In this document: positions 26,458 to 35,410 of the stretch, in pieces
Position numbering within the stretch: position 1 is the first letter of the stretch
Layout of the letters: each line of letters opens with the position of its first letter
From: Planctomycetota bacterium
GTDB taxonomy: Bacteria > Planctomycetota > Planctomycetia > Pirellulales > Pirellulaceae
Direction: 5' to 3'
DNA length: 64,000 nt
Assembly: GCA_016872775.1 (NCBI GenBank)
Contig: VGZA01000009.1
Span: forward strand, 1-64,000
The notes under the pieces: model-generated
Told to the model about the DNA's origin: nothing
What the model saw: only the letters and a program-made list of their open reading frames with translations
The model's database searches: none
Translations under genes and position numbers: made by a program

Positions 26458-27771
26458 ATGTCGCACAATCGTCGCACCTTCCTGCATCGCGCGGCCGCCT
26501 GCAGTGTCGCGCCCTTCATCGGAACCGCGGCTCGACCCGTTCTCGCCGCCGCCGATAAAGTTCAGATCGCCTGCATCGGCGTCGGGGGAAAAGGCGAATC
26601 GGACATGCTCGAGACGTCAACTGGCAATGCCGTCGTGGCCATCTGTGACGTCGACAAAGATCGGCTTGATAAGGCCGCCGCCCGTTTTCCGAACGCCCGG
26701 AAATACACCGATTGGCGCAAACTGCTCGAACAGAAAGATATCGATGCCGTCACCGTCTCCACTCCCGACCATACCCACGCGCCGGCCTCCATGGCCGCCA
26801 TCCGATTGGGAAAACATGTCTATACGCAGAAGCCGCTGACCCATTCGGTTTACGAGGCTCGCAAGTTGAGTGAAGCTGCCGCCATGAAAGGAGTCGTGAC
26901 GCAGATGGGAATCCAGCACCACGCCACGGCGCGATTGAAGATCGCGGTGAAGACGGTGCAGGACGGCGTGATCGGCAAAGTCAGTGAAGTACACACCTGG
27001 ACCGATCGGCCCGGAAACTATTGGCGACAGGGACTTACCCGGCCCGACAAAACCGACCCTGTTCCCGCCAACCTGGAATGGGACCAATGGCTGGGCGTCG
27101 CGCCGGTTCGACCTTACGTGCAAGCGCTGTATCACCCGTTCCACTGGCGCGGCTGGTGGGATTTCGGTACCGGCGCGCTCGGCGATATGGGCTGCCATAT
27201 TCTCGATCCGGTTGTCCAGGCACTCGACCTCCATGCGCCCTCGGTCATCACCGCCGAAGGACCACCCCCGCATCCCGATAGCGGGCCCCAATGGTGTATC
27301 GTCCATTGGGAGTTTCCTGGCACCAGGTACACCACAGAACGGCTACGTTTGCATTGGTACGAATCCGGCAAACAACCTCCGCGCGAGATTTTCAAAGCCC
27401 CCGCCGATTGGAAAGGTTCGTTGAACGGCGTACTGTTCATCGGCGAAAAAGGGAATCTGTTCGTCGGATTTCCCGAAATGCCGGAGCTGTTTCCGCGCGA
27501 ACAGTTCGCCGCACACAAGTTCCCAGACCTGCAGGACAATAACCACTACCTGCAATGGACGAACGCGATCCTCGGCAAAGAAAAAGCCTCCTGCCCCTTT
27601 TCGTACTCGGGGCCGCTTACCGAAACCGTACTGCTGGGAAACGTCGCCTACCGTACCGGCAAGAAAATCGAATGGGACACCAAGGCACTGCAGGCTCGCG
27701 GAGTTCCCCAAGCCGACCCGTTTATCAAGCGGGCCTATCGCCAAGGTTGGGAAGCGGAAAGTTTAAGTTGA
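26458..27771 (+). CDS. TAT-exported Gfo/Idh/MocA-family oxidoreductase
   Basis: A 437-aa protein beginning MSHNRRTFLHRAAACSVAPF, a twin-arginine signal (NRRTFL) with export expected. The Rossmann segment is VQIACIGVGGKGESDMLETS and VVAICDVDKDRLDKAAARFP. The catalytic-lysine motif is QKPLTHSVYEARKLSEAA, preceded by AVTVSTPDHTHAPASMAAIR. The C-terminal half contains FHWRGWWDFGTGALGDMGCH, shared by planctomycete members. It is a different subfamily from the 15.1-kb gene: they share the fold but not the C-terminal details. GGAGAG lies upstream of the ATG, 29 bp after the PQQ-type propeller gene. The substrate is probably a sugar derivative, not determinable here. Confidence 0.9.
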   Translation: MSHNRRTFLHRAAACSVAPFIGTAARPVLAAADKVQIACIGVGGKGESDMLETSTGNAVVAICDVDKDRLDKAAARFPNARKYTDWRKLLEQKDIDAVTVSTPDHTHAPASMAAIRLGKHVYTQKPLTHSVYEARKLSEAAAMKGVVTQMGIQHHATARLKIAVKTVQDGVIGKVSEVHTWTDRPGNYWRQGLTRPDKTDPVPANLEWDQWLGVAPVRPYVQALYHPFHWRGWWDFGTGALGDMGCHILDPVVQALDLHAPSVITAEGPPPHPDSGPQWCIVHWEFPGTRYTTERLRLHWYESGKQPPREIFKAPADWKGSLNGVLFIGEKGNLFVGFPEMPELFPREQFAAHKFPDLQDNNHYLQWTNAILGKEKASCPFSYSGPLTETVLLGNVAYRTGKKIEWDTKALQARGVPQADPFIKRAYRQGWEAESLS

Positions 27772-27846
27772 CCGCCGCGATTCCGTCGCGGCCGACTTTG
27801 TTGAGTTTCCCGCTTTTTTGTCCCGGTAGATCGCCGCGCGCGACCG

Positions 27847-28067
27847 GTGCGTTTTCCTGGGTACTGTCCGGGCGCCCTGGAATCCCTTGACGAATCGTTG
27901 CGATTCGCCGAGGCTAAGGATCCCCAAGAGTTCCGCAAAAAAAGCGGTCGGAACAGCTCTGCCGCAAGACGTTGGATTGCATCTGGGAAGTTTCCGAGGC
28001 CCAAGTGAAGGAATTCCAGGACGGCATGAACAAGTGGGTGGAACTGGTGACGAAGGTCGGAACCTAA
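27847..28067 (+). pseudogene. Broken phasin-like gene fragment upstream of pccB
   Basis: Two overlapping frames carry consecutive pieces of one protein. The first reads [20 protein letters not shown] around 27877-27940. The second, shifted, reads [20 protein letters not shown] then [16 protein letters not shown] and stops at 28065-28067. The pattern of an amphipathic helix ending with FQ-x-M-x-KW-x-EL is what I know from phasin-family proteins that coat polyhydroxyalkanoate granules. The join lies near the A7 run at 27939-27945, so a base change there is the likely break. No start codon is seen. The rest of the 300-bp gap (27772-27846) has only a short CCGCGA/TCGCGG hairpin. The family call is tentative. 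Confidence 0.4.
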
Positions 28068-28087
28068 CCACAAAAATCGGCGGTGCC

Positions 28088-29620
28088 ATGCAGGAAATTG
28101 TACGTCAGCTCGAGGAAAAAAGACGGGCCGCGCAGCTGGGAGGCGGCCCACGGCGCATCGACGCTCAACATGCCAAAGGAAAGCTCACGGCCCGCGAACG
28201 GCTCGAACTGCTGCTCGACCCCGGCAGTTTCGAGGAATGGGATATGTTCGTCGAGCATCGATGCGTCGATTTCGGGATGGCGGAACAGAGTATTCCCGGG
28301 GATGGCGTCGTCACGGGATACGGCACGGTGAACGGGCGAGTGGTGTTCGTCTTCAGCCAGGACTTCACGGTCCTGGGCGGCTCGCTCTCCGAAGCGCACG
28401 CCGAAAAAATCTGCAAGATCATGAAGCAGGCCCTGAAGGTCGGCGCCCCCTTGATCGGACTCAACGATTCCGGCGGCGCGCGGATTCAGGAGGGAGTCGC
28501 ATCCCTGGGCGGTTACGCCGACGTGTTCCAGTTGAACGTGCTGGCTTCGGGGGTCATCCCGCAGATCTCGATGATCATGGGACCCTGTGCGGGAGGTGCT
28601 GTCTACTCGCCGGCGATTACCGACTTCATTTTCATGGTCAAAGACAGCTCGTACATGTACGTCACCGGCCCCGACGTGGTCAAGACGGTCACGCACGAAT
28701 CGGTCACGCACGAGGAGTTGGGCGGCGCCATCACCCACTCGACGAAGTCGGGCGTGGCCGATCGGGCGTTCGAGAACGATGTTGAGGCACTGATGATGTT
28801 GCGGCGGTTCATTAATTACCTGCCGGCCAACAACCGCGTGCCGCCCCCTTTCCGCCCCTCGCCCGACAGCGCGGATCGTGAAGAACCGTCGCTCGACACC
28901 GTTGTGCCGGAGAATCCGAACAAGCCGTACGACGTTCGCGAGTTGATTCTCAAGGTCGTGGATGACACCGACTTCTTTGAGATTCAACCGGAAAACGCCA
29001 AGAATATCGTGGTCGGCTTCGCGCGGATGGAGGGGCATCCGGTCGGGATCGTCGCGAACCAGCCGCTGGTGCTGGCGGGATGCCTGGACATCAAATCCTC
29101 GATCAAGGCGGCCCGCTTCGTCCGCTTCTGCGATTGCTTTCAGATCCCGATCGTCACTTTCGTGGATGTCCCGGGGTTCATGCCGGGCACGGCGCAGGAA
29201 TTGGGCGGCATTATCAAACATGGCGCCAAGCTGCTGTATGCCTACGCGGAAGCGACGGTTCCCAAAGTCACGGTGATCACGCGCAAGGCGTACGGCGGCG
29301 CGTACGACGTGATGGCGTCCAAGCATCTGCGCGGCGACGTCAATCTTGCCTGGCCGACCGCCGAGATCGCGGTGATGGGACCGAAAGGAGCGGTGGAAGT
29401 GATCTTCCGCAAGGAACTCGACGATTCCGCGCGGATCGCCGAGCTGACGGAGGAATACCGCCGCAAGTTCGCCAATCCATTTATCGCCGGAAAACGTGGC
29501 TATATCGACGACGTGATCGCGCCTCGACAGACGCGCCAACGAATCTGCCGCTCGCTGGCGATGCTCCGCGGCAAGGAACTAACCAATCCGTGGCGCAAGC
29601 ACGGAAACATCCCCCTGTAG
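28088..29620 (+). CDS. pccB: Acyl-CoA carboxylase carboxyltransferase (beta) subunit, propionyl-CoA type
   Basis: A 510-aa carboxyltransferase of the biotin-dependent carboxylases, which moves carboxyl from biotin to propionyl- or acetyl-CoA. Motifs include [20 protein letters not shown] at the N-terminus, [40 protein letters not shown] (the N-half oxyanion loop) and [40 protein letters not shown] and [17 protein letters not shown] in the C-half. The ending WRKHGNIPL is the usual close-packed tail. I start at ATG 28088 ([10 protein letters not shown]); the frame stays open upstream to 27887 only across the broken phasin-like region. The stop is 6 bp before pccA, so the two subunits are made together. 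Confidence 0.95.
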   Translation: MQEIVRQLEEKRRAAQLGGGPRRIDAQHAKGKLTARERLELLLDPGSFEEWDMFVEHRCVDFGMAEQSIPGDGVVTGYGTVNGRVVFVFSQDFTVLGGSLSEAHAEKICKIMKQALKVGAPLIGLNDSGGARIQEGVASLGGYADVFQLNVLASGVIPQISMIMGPCAGGAVYSPAITDFIFMVKDSSYMYVTGPDVVKTVTHESVTHEELGGAITHSTKSGVADRAFENDVEALMMLRRFINYLPANNRVPPPFRPSPDSADREEPSLDTVVPENPNKPYDVRELILKVVDDTDFFEIQPENAKNIVVGFARMEGHPVGIVANQPLVLAGCLDIKSSIKAARFVRFCDCFQIPIVTFVDVPGFMPGTAQELGGIIKHGAKLLYAYAEATVPKVTVITRKAYGGAYDVMASKHLRGDVNLAWPTAEIAVMGPKGAVEVIFRKELDDSARIAELTEEYRRKFANPFIAGKRGYIDDVIAPRQTRQRICRSLAMLRGKELTNPWRKHGNIPL

Positions 29621-29626
29621 CAATCC

Positions 29627-31612
29627 ATGTTCAAGAAGATTCTGATCGCCAACCGGGGCGAAATCGCCTGCCGCATCATGCGGACGGCGCGCCGCATGGG
29701 GATCCCGTCCGTTGCGATCTACTCGCAGGCGGATCGCGGCGCGCTGCACGTGGAAATGGCCGACGAGTCGGTCTGCGTCGGGCCGCCGCCGTCGCAGCAG
29801 AGCTACCTGGCGATCGACAACATTCTGGACGCCTGCCGCGCAACCGGCGCGGATGCCGTGCATCCCGGCTACGGTTTTCTCTCCGAAAATACCACGTTCG
29901 CCGCGCGCTTGCGCGAGGCCGGACTCACGTTCATCGGGCCCTCCGCCCACGCCATCGCCATGATGGGCGACAAGATTACCTCGAAGCGGATCGCGCGCGA
30001 CGCCGGCGTCAGCACCGTGCCAGGCTACGCCGAGGTGATCAACGACCCCGAGGAAGCGCAGCGGATCGCACGTGAGATCGGATACCCGGTGATGCTCAAA
30101 GCCAGCGCCGGTGGCGGCGGGAAAGGCATGCGGATCGCCTGCAATGACGACGAATGCCGCGAAGGCTTCGTCCGCGCCAGCAGCGAAGCGCGATCCAGTT
30201 TCGGCGACGGACGCGTTTTCATCGAGAAATACATCGAGCGACCCCGCCATATCGAGATCCAGGTGCTCGGCGATCAGCATGGTAACTTGATCCATCTGGG
30301 GGAACGCGAATGCTCCATGCAGCGCCGACACCAGAAGGTCCTCGAGGAATCCCCCTCGCCCCTGCTCGACGACGCCACGCGGCGAGCAATGGGGGAACAG
30401 GCGGTCGCCTTGGCGCGGGCGGTGAAGTACGAATCGGCCGGTACGGTCGAATTTGTCGTCGATCCCCATCGCAATTTCTATTTCCTGGAAATGAACACCC
30501 GGTTGCAGGTCGAACATCCGGTGACCGAAATGGTCTGCGGATTGGATCTGGTCGAACTGATGATCCGCGTCGCCGCCGGGGAAAAGTTGCCGATCCGACA
30601 GGCCGACGTCCGCATGCGCGGCTGGGCCATGGAAGCACGCGTCTACGCCGAAGACCCGTTCCGCAACTTTCTGCCGTCGATCGGGCGGCTGATCCGCTAC
30701 GTGCCGCCGCGGTCGAACTCCGCCGTACGCGTCGACAGTGGCGTCTACGAAGGTGGCGAAGTCTCGATGCACTACGATCCGATGCTCGCCAAGGTCATCG
30801 GCTACGGCGGTTCGCGCGACGAAGCAATCGGATCCATGCGCGATGCGCTGAATGAATTCCATATCCGCGGCGTCGCGCACAACATCAGCTTCCTCGCCGC
30901 CCTGGTCAACCACCCGCGCTTCCGCGCGGGCAACCTGTCTACGGGACTGATCGCCGAAGAATATCCGCACGGTTTCCATCCGGGCGACACCGTCCACGAC
31001 GATCCCGTGCTGCTCGTCGTCGTCGCCGCCGCCATTCACCGACGGTATATGAACCGTGCCGCGGCGATCAGCGGCCAGCTCCCGGGATACGAAAGACGCG
31101 TGCCGCAGGATTGGGTCGTACTGCTGAATGGAACCCTCTACCCGGTCAGCGTGCGCTGCGACGGAGCGCGGCAGGAAGTGCTTTATGAGGGCAAGTCCCA
31201 TTCCGTCGTAACGTCCTGGCAGTTTGGTCAGCCGATCTTGCGTGGAACGGTTAACGGCACGGACGTCTGCATGCAGGTCGAGCGTCACAACATGCACTAT
31301 CGGCTGTTACATTGGGGATCGCAGGTCGACGTGATGGTGCTGACGGCCCGCGCTGCCGAACTGCTCGCCTGCATGCCGGCCAAGGCACCGCCCGACAACT
31401 CCAGGTTCCTCCTATCGCCGATGCCAGGATTGCTCTCCCATCTGCATGTGGCCGCGGGCGATGAAACCAAGCCGGGCCAGCAGCTGGCGGTGATCGAGGC
31501 GATGAAGATGGAGAATGTGCTGTTGGCCGAGCGGAGCGGCAAAGTCGGCAAGATCTTCGCGACGATCGGCGAAACATTGGCGGTCAATCAACCGATCCTG
31601 GAGTACGAATAG
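29627..31612 (+). CDS. pccA: Acyl-CoA carboxylase biotin carboxylase / biotin carrier (alpha) subunit
   Basis: This 661-aa fused subunit has an N-terminal biotin-carboxylase domain (1-about 450: MFKKILIANRGEIACRIMRT, HPGYGFLSENTTFAARLREA, ATP-grasp GYPVMLKASAGGGGKGMRI, FLEMNTRLQVEHPVTEMVCG). It also has a middle linker domain and a C-terminal biotinyl domain with EAMKMEN, biotinyl lysine K627. ATP-dependent carboxylation of biotin is followed by transfer in the PccB subunit, giving methylmalonyl-CoA or malonyl-CoA. Odd-chain fatty acids, branched amino acids or propionate are likely inputs. Gene order beta-alpha with 6-bp spacing supports an operon. The full length and intact motifs indicate a functional enzyme. 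Confidence 0.95.
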   Translation: MFKKILIANRGEIACRIMRTARRMGIPSVAIYSQADRGALHVEMADESVCVGPPPSQQSYLAIDNILDACRATGADAVHPGYGFLSENTTFAARLREAGLTFIGPSAHAIAMMGDKITSKRIARDAGVSTVPGYAEVINDPEEAQRIAREIGYPVMLKASAGGGGKGMRIACNDDECREGFVRASSEARSSFGDGRVFIEKYIERPRHIEIQVLGDQHGNLIHLGERECSMQRRHQKVLEESPSPLLDDATRRAMGEQAVALARAVKYESAGTVEFVVDPHRNFYFLEMNTRLQVEHPVTEMVCGLDLVELMIRVAAGEKLPIRQADVRMRGWAMEARVYAEDPFRNFLPSIGRLIRYVPPRSNSAVRVDSGVYEGGEVSMHYDPMLAKVIGYGGSRDEAIGSMRDALNEFHIRGVAHNISFLAALVNHPRFRAGNLSTGLIAEEYPHGFHPGDTVHDDPVLLVVVAAAIHRRYMNRAAAISGQLPGYERRVPQDWVVLLNGTLYPVSVRCDGARQEVLYEGKSHSVVTSWQFGQPILRGTVNGTDVCMQVERHNMHYRLLHWGSQVDVMVLTARAAELLACMPAKAPPDNSRFLLSPMPGLLSHLHVAAGDETKPGQQLAVIEAMKMENVLLAERSGKVGKIFATIGETLAVNQPILEYE

Positions 31613-31640
31613 CCGCCAAGAGGAATCGGGGCGGCCCGTT

Positions 31641-32765
31641 TTAAGAATTGTCGACCGACGTTTCAAACAGGCCGGGCAGCGTAACTTCGAGTAATTCCAG
31701 GTCGGCGCTGCAATGGGCATATCGGGTCGACATGCCTGGCGGGATCACGAAAGCGTCACCCTGCGAAACGTCGACGTCTGGCTGCTGTTCGCCCTGAAGG
31801 GTCATCGCGCCCTGCAGCACGAAATTAAAAAGAATGTCTCCTGTATGGCGGGTCGCGGGTGGATCGCCCGACTGGAATCTCGCCACCTGCACATTCGCCA
31901 CGCCATCGGTGCCCTCGCGGATGCCGGTGTCACGATGGGTAAATCCCGGAATGCGGAAAGGACTCCAAACGGCGTCGGCCAGCTTGTGGTGAACAAATCG
32001 TTGTCCATGAAATCGGCGTTGTGGACGCAGGGTCCCATTGGGCAACGTCATGTCGTGGTCGATCGTCGTGACATGCTCCGCCGGCACCGCAATCTCGATC
32101 ACCTCGATGTTGTCCGAGGCGAACAGGACACGGTGACGAATTTCGGGCGGCTGAATGACGCAGTCGCCGGCAAGCAGTCGAAACTCAGGGCCCTGATCCT
32201 CGTAGACCAGATCGACCCATCCTTGATAGCAGTAGATCAACTGAAAGCCGACGGAGTGAAAGTGCACCATGTCGGGAACGGGCCCGCCGTTGGGAATGCG
32301 GATGTGACTGGCAATGATCGTGCCGCCCAAACGCGACGGGATCAGGTCGCGGTAGAGCATTCCCGCGCGGCCGATCACCCAAGGATCCTGATCGCGCAGT
32401 CGTCGCACCACAAACGCGTGCTCCGTGTCCGGGATCCGCAACGGGGGATCGAGCATCTCGATCTCGATACGCATCCCGTTGGGAGCCGTGAGTACGGTGG
32501 CGCCCGCGGCAAATGCCGCGGGTTCCTCCGTCAAGATGCGCAACGTTCCCGGTGGCTCCGCGGCGCCCGTCTCGAGTCGCAAACGGACGCCATGCCCGGC
32601 CAGCACCGCGACACGGGGATGATCGGCGGGAAAGATCTTTTCCAGTCGAAACCGCAACGTCCCGGTAAAAAATGGAATGTCCTGACGCACATCGCGGCTC
32701 GAAACGCGAATCTCCGCCTCGGTCCCCGCACGCATCGACTTGCTGCCGTTCCCCTGGTCGCTCAT
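31641..32765 (-). CDS. Double-cupin protein, possible dioxygenase-like enzyme
   Basis: The 374-aa protein starts at ATG 32765, preceded by GGAG. Two cupin barrels can be seen. The first has MVHFHSVGFQLIYCYQGWVD followed by LLAGDCVIQPPEIRHRVLFA. The second has ATRHTGDILFNFVLQGAMTL followed by VSQGDAFVIPPGMSTRYAHC. The second has only partial metal ligands (RHTGD in place of a full HxH-x3-5-E set). The first provides HFH and a later H. The layout resembles bicupin dioxygenases of the homogentisate/gentisate type or plant-like germin proteins, but I cannot choose between them. It is cytoplasmic (no signal peptide) and convergent with pccA across a 28-bp gap. Confidence 0.7.
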   Translation of the reverse strand: MSDQGNGSKSMRAGTEAEIRVSSRDVRQDIPFFTGTLRFRLEKIFPADHPRVAVLAGHGVRLRLETGAAEPPGTLRILTEEPAAFAAGATVLTAPNGMRIEIEMLDPPLRIPDTEHAFVVRRLRDQDPWVIGRAGMLYRDLIPSRLGGTIIASHIRIPNGGPVPDMVHFHSVGFQLIYCYQGWVDLVYEDQGPEFRLLAGDCVIQPPEIRHRVLFASDNIEVIEIAVPAEHVTTIDHDMTLPNGTLRPQRRFHGQRFVHHKLADAVWSPFRIPGFTHRDTGIREGTDGVANVQVARFQSGDPPATRHTGDILFNFVLQGAMTLQGEQQPDVDVSQGDAFVIPPGMSTRYAHCSADLELLEVTLPGLFETSVDNS

Positions 32766-33416
32766 GCTCCAGTTGCTCCTGTGACTCGAACTTCAAGAGC
32801 CCACAGTATTGGTAACCTGGGCCGCGCAATGCAATCCAGGGACCGATGGAACGTCGAATTGGGGACCAGGAAAAGACGAATGAACGACGACAGTTTCTTC
32901 AGCTGCTTCCATGGGGCAACCTATTCCGCGAATTGGCCGTCTTCGACGAACACGATCGCAAACTTGGCCGAGCCCCGCGGGCGTCGCGCCCAGCAACGAA
33001 ACGATGCGTGTCTCCTTGGTGTTTCGAGATCTGGCAAGCACCACGCTCGCCGCCGTCAAGAACAGGTTGCTCGAGGGTGTCACGCCGCCTGCGCGAAAGT
33101 GATCTTGGTGTGCGACAGCGCGAAGTTCGCATCCGCCCGCTCCTTTTCCAGGATCGCCCGGTCTCGTTCTGCTTGCGCCTCCCTCTCGGCGACCAGTGCC
33201 CGATCCTGGTCGGCCGCGGCAGCCGCCTCCGCACGCGCTGCCCGCAACGCCTGCCATGGTCGATGCGTTGGCGGTCATGTTCACTGCCGCATTCGACAAA
33301 GCACCCCGGCGAAGATTCAATTGGTCCTGTGGACGACCGACTGTTCGTCAAAACTTGTGATCGATTTGTGGACGAGTTTACAGATACCTTGCCTTTGAAA
33401 TTTGGCCAGCGTCTCA
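32766..33416. other. Gene-poor stretch with a degenerate Ala-rich coiled-coil fragment
   Basis: No convincing gene here. On the minus strand 33080-33274 an open stretch without a start reads WQALRAARAEAAAAADQDRA, LVAEREAQAERDRAILEKER and ADANFALSHTKITFAQ. This is an alanine/glutamate/arginine-rich coiled coil like those in efflux-pump adaptors, and looks like a gene remnant. The base composition and broken frames around it suggest decayed DNA at the left edge of an accessory region. Confidence 0.4.
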
Positions 33417-35051
33417 TCATCCACTGGAGGCTGCAGTACGGAAAGCGTAGAGTTTGGCACCGAATTTCAATTCAAACCTGAAACGCACCGGCTGACCGGC
33501 CAAACTGGAAATGTCGGTCGTACCTTTACGCCATTTCACAATTCGGTTTACCGAGTTTGCGGTATGAATACGATCGCATTCGTCCAATGAGAACCCGGGA
33601 ATCGGCTTCCCGGTATCGTCCTGGATCTCGACACGGGCAAGGCCCAGCGCTGATGTTTCGATGTTGAGATTCAGGGCGTTGCCGGAGAAACGCAAAACCG
33701 GTGTGGTAAATTCTCCGCCTGAGTATTCGGCTTCGACCGCGGTGAAACCGTCTCGCCGAAACACGACCCGGGACATCACGATGCGGAACTCGTGCCCGTC
33801 CTCGGGCAGGTAATGCTCGGGCGCTCCCAGGTAGTAGAGCCACATTTCGTCGCCGTGGACGACCAGACCGCGCACCGGATAAAGGCCGCGGTCGTCGAAC
33901 TCGCCGGTGAGTCCAAGCGGAATCAGCGGCTCGCGGTCAAACTGCTCCCATTGAATCCCATCGCGGCTTGCGGCGAAGCCGATGTCGATCGGGCCGACGT
34001 TCAGCACGTCAGTGCCTCTGCCGGTGTGGAAGCCGCTCAGGTCGTCGGCAATGAACCAGTCCTGATAATGGAGGTACCGGTTCGGGAACATCACGTAGGC
34101 GTCCTGCGCATGGGGATACCGCAACACCTGAGGCATGTAGAAGTCTGCGACGGGCACACCGTCCATGGTCGGGTCCTGTTCGTCCGGGGCAAGCACGATT
34201 TGGGGATCCTCGAACCGGCGGAGGTCGTCCGATGTCAGCCGACCGACGCACCGCAGGTGATTGTGGCCCTGGTGAAACAGAGATTTGGCGAAGTACGCCT
34301 CGTGCCGCGGAGGCGGCTTCACCCACTTGTTGACCCGCACGAACGCTACGTACTTGTCGAGGCTCTCCTCATAGAACGCCACGTTCTGGCTGTCCATTCC
34401 ACGCGGAAAGGAGAACTCGCCAGGGAAGACACCTTTGTGGATCACTTGCCACTCGCGACCATCGGCCGAGGCGAGCACCTCATCCGGCAGCCCGCTTACG
34501 ATCTTGTAGCGCTGGGAAGCAGGAGCCCTGGGGTCGGTAAAGACTGTGCCAGAGCCGGTGCGGAGACCATAGGCGAAGTTGCCCGCCTCCAGGAGAGCCT
34601 CCGTCGCGACTTGCCACTTGATGCCGTCCTCGGAAACAAAGCCGAATCCTCTGAACGTGCCGTCGTTTTCCAGGATCTGAGCATAAACCCATAGGTCCGG
34701 ACCGTCCCGCAACTCCAGCGGGTGCTCCGGAACAGCGCGGTAGATCCCGCTGACGAGGTTGCGCTCGCCCGTCTTGCGGGGACGTTGCACGACAATGCGG
34801 ACGCTCTTGCCCTTTTCTATATAGCGACCGTCAATAAATATTTGATTGCGGTCAGCAATATCGACTGGCTCTCCTCCCCGGGCAATTTGAGATATTGCTG
34901 GTAGACAAGCCATAGCAAACCCGAGTAAAGCTTTCTGCAGTAAATCTGGTGGTGAAAAAGTTACTGTGCCAGACACAGAGTTTCTCCTTGCGAATAAATT
35001 GAAATCTGCCTCCCACGTTTTAGTATGAACTACAATCGTGGGGCTTTTCAT
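33417..35051 (-). CDS. Secreted glycosidase-like beta-propeller protein
   Basis: The protein is about 544 aa from ATG 35051, but the true start is uncertain. Residues around 40-60 (LLQKALLGFAMACLPAISQI) look like a signal peptide, with extra residues before it that cover a REP-like hairpin (34964-34978). The body shows the five-bladed propeller of GH32/GH43-like proteins: FIDGRYIEKGKSVRIVVQRP, GTFRGFGFVSEDGIKWQVAT, FSFPRGMDSQNVAFYEESLD, LHYQDWFIADDLSGFHTGRG and GEFDDRGLYPVRGLVVHGDE. A C-terminal beta-sandwich is present (FSGNALNLNIETSALGLARV). This is a recurring planctomycete family with no tested activity known to me. The gene sits at the left edge of the accessory region. Confidence 0.75.
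   Translation of the reverse strand: MKSPTIVVHTKTWEADFNLFARRNSVSGTVTFSPPDLLQKALLGFAMACLPAISQIARGGEPVDIADRNQIFIDGRYIEKGKSVRIVVQRPRKTGERNLVSGIYRAVPEHPLELRDGPDLWVYAQILENDGTFRGFGFVSEDGIKWQVATEALLEAGNFAYGLRTGSGTVFTDPRAPASQRYKIVSGLPDEVLASADGREWQVIHKGVFPGEFSFPRGMDSQNVAFYEESLDKYVAFVRVNKWVKPPPRHEAYFAKSLFHQGHNHLRCVGRLTSDDLRRFEDPQIVLAPDEQDPTMDGVPVADFYMPQVLRYPHAQDAYVMFPNRYLHYQDWFIADDLSGFHTGRGTDVLNVGPIDIGFAASRDGIQWEQFDREPLIPLGLTGEFDDRGLYPVRGLVVHGDEMWLYYLGAPEHYLPEDGHEFRIVMSRVVFRRDGFTAVEAEYSGGEFTTPVLRFSGNALNLNIETSALGLARVEIQDDTGKPIPGFSLDECDRIHTANSVNRIVKWRKGTTDISSLAGQPVRFRFELKFGAKLYAFRTAASSG
34951..34980. repeat. REP-like palindrome (CTGTG-CCAGA-CACAG)
   Basis: CTGTGCCAGACACAG at 34964-34978 is a short hairpin preceded by GAAAAAG. 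It resembles the GTGTCTGGCAC motif that often flanks REP-associated tyrosine transposase genes, but no transposase is seen here. It may have been inserted into the 5' end of the glycosidase-like gene. Confidence 0.3.
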
Positions 35052-35410
35052 CCGAACAGAACAAAACTGGGCAGTTCTGCTGCTGGCGGCTCGATTACAA
35101 TCACCGCCGACCACATAGTGCGTTAGACTACCAGACCCCGGCGGAGTTCGCCGCTCCCGTTACCCCAGATCCTCTCATTCAGAGTGGTACATAGATCGGG
35201 GGAAGGCCACTCCCGATCCAGGTTGCCCGCTGCCGGGCTGCACGCGTCGAGATCGGCCTTTCGACAGGCGAGACAGTGACTGTGTCCCACGTCGATGCTG
35301 TTGCTGAGGGCCTCGTTGCCGTCGAGGTCGGTAGGCGCGCATAGCGAGGGCCACCCGCAGGCAGTATCTTATCCATACGACAACGTCGGCCCTCCCCATA
35401 CAAGAACCTG
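35052..35410. other. Gap holding the left inverted repeat of the accessory cassette
   Basis: No complete gene. The 49-bp repeat occupies 35159-35207. On the minus strand an open stretch reads LDGNEALSNSIDVGHSHCLA and CRKADLDACSPAAGNLDREW before running into the repeat. It has no start I can trust and may be a remnant. Just left of the repeat, GGCGGAGTTCGCC forms a small hairpin. Confidence 0.4.
35159..35207. repeat. 49-bp inverted repeat, left copy
   Basis: The segment from TTACCCCAGATCC to GGGGGAAGGCC is the reverse complement of 39126-39174, with mismatches at two of 49 positions. The pair encloses 4016 bp including the repeats, with two genes. No target-site duplication is obvious outside either end. 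Confidence 0.85.

Noticed and set aside
27887-28087. Extension of pccB by 67 residues at the N-terminus
   Set aside because: The extra residues have no similarity to the carboxyltransferase family and overlap the broken phasin-like gene in another frame.
28064-29539. A 491-codon minus-strand frame opposite pccB
   Set aside because: Antisense shadow: rich in Arg/His/Asp and without recognisable domain motifs.
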